A program made the translations under genes and the position numbers. Shown here one piece after another: positions 61,456 through 64,000 of a stretch of 64,000 nucleotides of DNA. The DNA is from Dethiothermospora halolimnae (lineage in GTDB: Bacteria > Bacillota > Clostridia > Tissierellales > VENL01): contig NZ_JBAKFX010000007.1 of NCBI RefSeq assembly GCF_037577855.1, forward strand, positions 1 to 64,000. The letters run 5' to 3'. Positions within the stretch are counted from its first letter, which is position 1. Each line of letters opens with the position of its first letter. The notes under the pieces are model-generated. The model was not told where the DNA came from, searched no databases, and was given only the letters and a program-made list of their open reading frames with translations.

Positions 61456-62760
61456 ATGAAATATAAGTTTCCTAGAATTAAAGAGGAGAACATTATTCAC
61501 TATTTTGGTGAAAATAGTATTATTTATAATAAATATGATGAAATAAATGTTTTTAGTGAACCTCAAACAGATATATTAAAACTGTGTAATGGAACTATGA
61601 ATTTAGAAGAAATACATGGTGAAATTAGTAAAATTTATGGATTAAATAGTGAAGAAAAAGACCAAGTTATAAAGACTATAAACACTTTTATAGAGAATAT
61701 GACTAATGTTGGTCTAGTGGAGTATGGAAATAAAAGCATGGAAAGTGTAATTAGTACAACTGGAGAAGTGCTCAAATACTATCCATACAATTTAAATATC
61801 GAATTAACAAGCTTATGTAATCTTGAATGCTCCCATTGTTTTAAAAGTGCAAATAATAAATCAGGAAAATTCATTGAGTTAGAAGATATTAAATACTTAG
61901 TAGAAAAATTAAAAGGAAAAACACACAAGGTAATGGTAAGTGGCGGTGAACCTCTAATACATCCTAACATAAATGAAGTTTTAGGGCTATTAGTTGAAAA
62001 CTTTGAAGTAAGTTTAATTACTAATGGGACCAACATAGATAGAGTGAATGACGATATATTGAAAAAAGTATATTTTCCCCAAATATCTTTATATGGAATT
62101 GATGAAGGAGAATTTGAAAGTATAACAAAAAGACCGTCGGAATTTGAGAAGTTTAAATTAGGAACTAAAAAGTTAAGTAATATAAATAAACGGCTTGGAT
62201 TGAGTCTAGTATTGAATCAAGAACGAAAAAATAAATTAGAACAATATGTTCAATTTGCTATTGATTATGGAATAAGAAAAATGACATTTGGGACACCACT
62301 TCCAATAGGAAGAGCTGCAGGGAGTGAAAAAAATAGACATAATTGGAGTTTAAATCACAATGATATTATTAATATTAATAAGGATTTAAAATATCTTAAA
62401 GACAAATATAAAGATAAAATCATTTTATCAACACTAGATGAACTATTTGATAAGAGCAAACAAGAATACTGGCTAAGTTTTTTTGAAGAGAATTATGAAC
62501 ATAGCTTTAGTTGTGGAGCTGGAATTACATCGCTTACTGTTACGGCAAATGGAAATATAAAACCATGTGAAACTATGCCAGAAGAATATTTTAAAATGGG
62601 GTCTTTAAGTGATTTGGATTCTATTATAAACAGAAAGGAAATAAAAGGACTTAAAAAAGAGGCTTCAGTATATGGGGAAAGTCTAAAAAATAACAATATA
62701 GATCCCAGTAAGATTTGTGGAAAATTAAATAGGTTAATAAAAATTAGTGGTGACAATTAG
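61456..62760 (+). CDS. Radical SAM peptide maturase with PqqD-like N terminus and SPASM/Twitch-like C terminus
   Basis: Three parts in 434 residues. Residues 1-95 resemble a PqqD/RRE peptide-binding domain (EPQTDILKLCNGTMNLEEI, then VIKTINTFIENM and GLVEYG). Residues about 105-310 are a radical SAM core with C121-x3-C125-x2-C128 (CNLECSHC), and VMVSGGEPLIHPNI as the SAM-binding GGE. The C-terminal part carries Cys353 (SCGAG), Cys371 (KPCETM) and Cys421 (ICGKL), enough for an auxiliary cluster of SPASM/Twitch type but fewer than a full SPASM. Position after the two-Cys precursor makes it the likely modifying enzyme. AATGGAGATG precedes the ATG. Confidence 0.9.
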   Translation: MKYKFPRIKEENIIHYFGENSIIYNKYDEINVFSEPQTDILKLCNGTMNLEEIHGEISKIYGLNSEEKDQVIKTINTFIENMTNVGLVEYGNKSMESVISTTGEVLKYYPYNLNIELTSLCNLECSHCFKSANNKSGKFIELEDIKYLVEKLKGKTHKVMVSGGEPLIHPNINEVLGLLVENFEVSLITNGTNIDRVNDDILKKVYFPQISLYGIDEGEFESITKRPSEFEKFKLGTKKLSNINKRLGLSLVLNQERKNKLEQYVQFAIDYGIRKMTFGTPLPIGRAAGSEKNRHNWSLNHNDIININKDLKYLKDKYKDKIILSTLDELFDKSKQEYWLSFFEENYEHSFSCGAGITSLTVTANGNIKPCETMPEEYFKMGSLSDLDSIINRKEIKGLKKEASVYGESLKNNNIDPSKICGKLNRLIKISGDN

Positions 62761-62778
62761 AAAATTAGCCTAAGATAT

Positions 62779-62820
62779 AAACAAAGGATAAGCTAGTAAA
62801 CTAGCTTATCCTTTGTTTAT
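62779..62820 (+). terminator. Terminator of the RiPP cassette
   Basis: AAACAAAGGATAAGCTAG and CTAGCTTATCCTTTGTTT pair perfectly around TAAA. Its GGATAAGCTAG stem is identical to that of the terminator after hemL. Confidence 0.85.
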
Positions 62821-62933
62821 GCCCATATAAAACTATATTTTAATTTATAATACATGGAGTTTTAATTAAAAATTAAAATTTAAATTGAACCTTTTAGTTA
62901 TTTAAGAACTCTATATATAAAGGGGGAATGAAA

Positions 62934-64000
62934 ATGAAAAAAATATTTATTTTTGCATTTTGTATAATACTAATATTAACTTCGTGTACAACGGATAAAA
63001 AAGAGGTTAATAGTAAAAGTAGTGAAAGTAAAGAAGTAACTATAGCTGTATGGGAGGATGATTATGATTTCACTATAGACCTTTCCATGCCTATTATTGA
63101 GTATATATCAAAATATAATAAGGATAATGATACAAGGGTGAAGTTTGATAAAATTAAAGGGAATACCTATGAAGAATTCTTAGATAACTTAAATGTTAAG
63201 TTATATTTAGATGAAGGGCCTACTCTTATATACATATCTAATATGCCATATTTTTATCAACTATTCAAAGAAAAAGGTATAGCAGAGAAGGTAGATACTG
63301 ATACCATACCTAATCTTAATAATGTATATGACTTTTATTTAGAAGATGAAATATATTTTATACCCATAGGTGCTGACTATACGTGTAAATCATTCAATAA
63401 AGAACAGATAGAAAAGCTCGATATTCCATATCCGGATTATGACTGGACTATAGAAGATTACTATGAAATCAGAAACAAGTGGGTAGACTATACAAAACCT
63501 ATAGAGTTTTCTCGAGATGATATACAGGATATAATCATATATAAATTAGATAACATAGATGTGTTTAGTCAAGATAATAAAAAAATTAATCTAGATACTA
63601 AACAAATGAAAGAAAACATAAATAATATGAGGGAAGAAATATATTCAGATAAATATATTTTACCTGAAAATTTTACATATGAAGATTATTATAATGCCTG
63701 TTTTGATTATCATAGTTTTAATAAGGGGAGGGATTTTCTTACAAGGTCGGCTACAATTTATTATTTAACCTTTGATGCATATAATGCCTTAAATGTTGAA
63801 TCTTTAAAACGAGGTATGATGGATGACAGAATACATTTTCCAAATGTAAATAATCAAAAATACAATATAGACCTAGGTGGGTTTATAGTTAATAGTAATG
63901 GGAAAAATAAAAAACTAGGATATGAGTTTATAAATAGTTTATTAAGTAAAGAGTTTCAAATGCAAATGTATAAAGGGGAAAAACAAGATTATGTTTTACC
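62934..64000 (+). CDS. Lipoprotein, probable extracellular solute-binding protein (3' end outside window)
   Basis: Open to the window edge, at least 355 codons. It starts MKKIFIFAFCIILILTSC with a lipobox LTSC at residues 15-18, so Cys18 would be lipidated. Then a Ser/Lys-rich linker and VTIAVWEDDYDF, which resembles the first strand of family 1 solute-binding proteins; LGGFIVNSNGKNKKLGYEFI near the end also fits that fold (substrate-binding proteins of ABC sugar importers). The substrate and the permeases are not visible. ATG 62934 is 7 nt after AGGGGG. Separate from the RiPP cassette by a terminator. Confidence 0.75.
   Translation, partial: MKKIFIFAFCIILILTSCTTDKKEVNSKSSESKEVTIAVWEDDYDFTIDLSMPIIEYISKYNKDNDTRVKFDKIKGNTYEEFLDNLNVKLYLDEGPTLIYISNMPYFYQLFKEKGIAEKVDTDTIPNLNNVYDFYLEDEIYFIPIGADYTCKSFNKEQIEKLDIPYPDYDWTIEDYYEIRNKWVDYTKPIEFSRDDIQDIIIYKLDNIDVFSQDNKKINLDTKQMKENINNMREEIYSDKYILPENFTYEDYYNACFDYHSFNKGRDFLTRSATIYYLTFDAYNALNVESLKRGMMDDRIHFPNVNNQKYNIDLGGFIVNSNGKNKKLGYEFINSLLSKEFQMQMYKGEKQDYVL

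Overview
The window is AT-rich DNA, roughly 30% GC by eye, from an anaerobic low-GC Firmicute of the Clostridia/Tissierellia type. The evidence is heavy ATA/AGA codon use, strong AGGAGG-type ribosome sites with frequent GTG/TTG starts, a short hybrid-cluster protein, rubredoxin, the tig-clpP-clpX-lonB-lonA-engB order typical of Firmicutes, and the oxygen-independent route to cobalamin. I cannot name genus or species.

Layout. 0.4-2.4 kb: hybrid-cluster protein (minus strand) and a small heat-shock protein. 2.7-7.5 kb: Leloir galactose operon galK-galE-galT-galM. 7.6-11.7 kb: two tandem secreted M3/PepF-type peptidases. 12-14.8 kb: a flagellar-type group (FliK/YlqG-like, FlhB C-terminal-like, YaaR). 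15.2-25.6 kb: a membrane hydrolase, tRNA-Leu(UAG), then trigger factor, ClpP, ClpX, LonB, a CPBP membrane protease, LonA and EngB. 25.9-33.8 kb: a TIM-barrel protein, a nucleotidyltransferase-folP-folB-folK operon, rubredoxin, an RsbW-like ATPase, a holin-family protein with an extra C-terminal domain, and a secreted YcdB/SLH-like protein.

34.1-60.8 kb: a roughly 26.7 kb corrinoid/tetrapyrrole supercluster. It starts at a textbook sigma-A promoter and a cobalamin riboswitch with terminator. It encodes nearly everything from glutamyl-tRNA to cobalamin: hemA, hemL, hemB, hemC, fused cobA-hemD, precorrin-2 dehydrogenase, cbiX, cbiL, cbiH, cbiF, cbiG, cbiD, cbiJ, cbiE, cbiT, cbiC, cbiA, cobQ, cbiB, cobD, cobU, cobS and cobC. 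CobT is not in the window; a CblT-like ECF S component and a CblS-like alpha-ribazole kinase sit in the middle instead. No corrinoid adenosyltransferase or cobalt transporter is visible.

60.9-62.8 kb: a compact RiPP-type cassette with a 34-residue precursor peptide, an attenuator hairpin and a radical SAM/SPASM-like maturase, none of which I can place in a named family. The window ends inside a lipoprotein gene.

The most unusual large-scale pattern is a mosaic of dispersed intergenic repeats, densest between the translationally coupled blocks of the corrinoid cluster. The modules recur in a similar order: an AT-rich module rich in stop codons that often supplies the stop of the upstream gene, then one or more palindromes whose stems show compensatory changes between copies, then a module ending in a CCGAAGC/GCTTCGG hairpin followed at once by an AGGGGTG ribosome site for the next gene. 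Two loci carry tandem arrays grown beside one hairpin type, and one gap holds a 250-bp unit in triplicate.
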